A stretch of 22,284 nt of DNA from an uncultured Oscillospiraceae bacterium. Lineage in GTDB: Bacteria > Bacillota > Clostridia > Oscillospirales > Acutalibacteraceae. The notes below the pieces were generated by a model. The model was not told the DNA's origin. It was given only the letters and a program-made list of their open reading frames with translations, and made no database searches. The position numbers and the translations under genes are program-made. Position 1 is the stretch's first letter; the number at the start of each line of letters is the position of its first letter. The stretch lies in assembly GCA_900543555.1 (NCBI GenBank), contig UQRL01000040.1, forward strand, positions 1 to 22,284, written 5' to 3'. Positions 22,018 through 22,284 of this stretch are shown one piece after another.

Positions 22018-22170
22018 GTGACAAGTTAAGGAAAAACCCAGTGTTTATGCGGGGTTGCTAACTTGTCACTCTGACAAGTTCACTTTGAAAGTGACAAGTT
22101 TACGGCGGTTAACTTGTCACATGACAAGTTCAAAACCCGCATGTTTCCTAGGAAAATCGTTAACTTGTCA
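22018..22170. repeat. Seven-unit TGACAAGTT array forming one large imperfect palindrome
   Basis: Seven copies of TGACAAGTT: forward at 22019-22027, 22072-22080, 22092-22100 and 22122-22130; reversed at 22060-22068, 22111-22119 and 22162-22170. The outer six mirror each other about 22095, with the fourth copy at the centre. The outer arms match over 11 bp (22019-22029 with 22160-22170), and an ATGCGGG box (22047-22053) mirrors CCCGCAT (22136-22142). Local pairs 22060-22080 and 22111-22130 are head-to-head dyads with 3- and 2-bp spacers. The DNA is AT-richer than its surroundings and no gene overlaps it. It could be a binding-site cluster, a MITE-like element or a structured RNA. Confidence 0.8.
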
Positions 22171-22219
22171 TTTTTTCTCTCTCAAGCCCTGGGGCAACGG
22201 GTTTTGTGCTGTCCCAAGA

Positions 22220-22245
22220 GGGGGACATCCGTCCCCCCTTTTTTT
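22220..22245 (+). terminator. Rightward rho-independent terminator
   Basis: GGGGGAC (22220-22226) and GTCCCCC (22231-22237) with a 4-nt loop, then seven T (22239-22245). No plus-strand protein gene lies upstream within 3 kb, so it either ends an RNA transcribed across the repeat array or blocks read-through. Confidence 0.75.
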
Positions 22246-22284
22246 GTGTATGGGAAGGCAGGACCTACGGTCCTTGCAACCCCC
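22246..22284. other. Right edge of window, no gene; small hairpin
   Basis: Only a 6-bp inverted repeat, AGGACC (22260-22265) with GGTCCT (22269-22274), is visible. Nothing else can be supported. Confidence 0.4.

Noticed and set aside
22018..22170. CRISPR array
   Set aside because: Units are only 9-12 bp, alternate in orientation and have unequal spacers; no cas gene is near. CRISPR repeats are longer and all in one direction.

Overview
The window looks like chromosomal DNA from a GC-rich, low-G+C-phylum Clostridium relative, most likely a gut Oscillospiraceae/Ruminococcaceae-type bacterium. Evidence: the start of a Firmicutes-like S10 ribosomal operon, strong AGGAGG-type ribosome binding sites, sigma-A-like promoters with 17-bp spacers, many U-tailed bidirectional terminators, and a cytoplasmic glycoside/sugar toolkit typical of gut fermenters. 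The taxon is inferred from gene content and style only; no database search was possible.

Layout, left to right. (1) 1-3154, minus strand: start of the S10 operon (rpsJ, rplC, rplD, rplW, rplB; rplB is cut by the window edge), with its own promoter and a structured leader of about 310 nt. (2) 3216-9312: a carbohydrate block. An AraC-family regulator and a membrane-anchored glycerophosphodiester phosphodiesterase form one minus-strand operon, diverging from a yicI-type GH31 alpha-xylosidase. Convergent to the latter is an L-fucose isomerase-like protein. (3) 9388-12347: two tandem MATE-family exporters. (4) 12362-15139: a membrane-anchored alpha/beta hydrolase diverging from a clan GH-D (alpha-galactosidase-like) glycosidase. 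(5) 15139-17041: an operon of a HAD phosphatase-GNAT fusion and a signal-peptidase-like membrane protein that has lost its catalytic Ser and His positions. (6) 17104-18538: fucO, lactaldehyde reductase. (7) 18558-19202: a small XRE regulator diverging from a 58-residue unknown protein. (8) 19205-21911, minus: a five-gene run of a small membrane protein, an unknown 144-residue protein, class I DAHP synthase, a MazG-like nucleotide pyrophosphatase and a TetR regulator. (9) 21960-22284: no protein gene. It holds an AT-richer array of seven TGACAAGTT units arranged as one large imperfect palindrome, flanked by terminator-like hairpins.

How parts may work together: the GH31 enzyme, isomerase-like protein, GH-D glycosidase and FucO all fit intracellular breakdown of plant or host oligosaccharides and of 6-deoxysugars to 1,2-propanediol, although they lie in separate transcription units. 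The most unusual items are the 22018-22170 palindromic array, the catalytically degenerate signal-peptidase-like protein, a dyad abutting the fucO -35 box, and a dyad overlapping the XRE gene's ribosome binding site.
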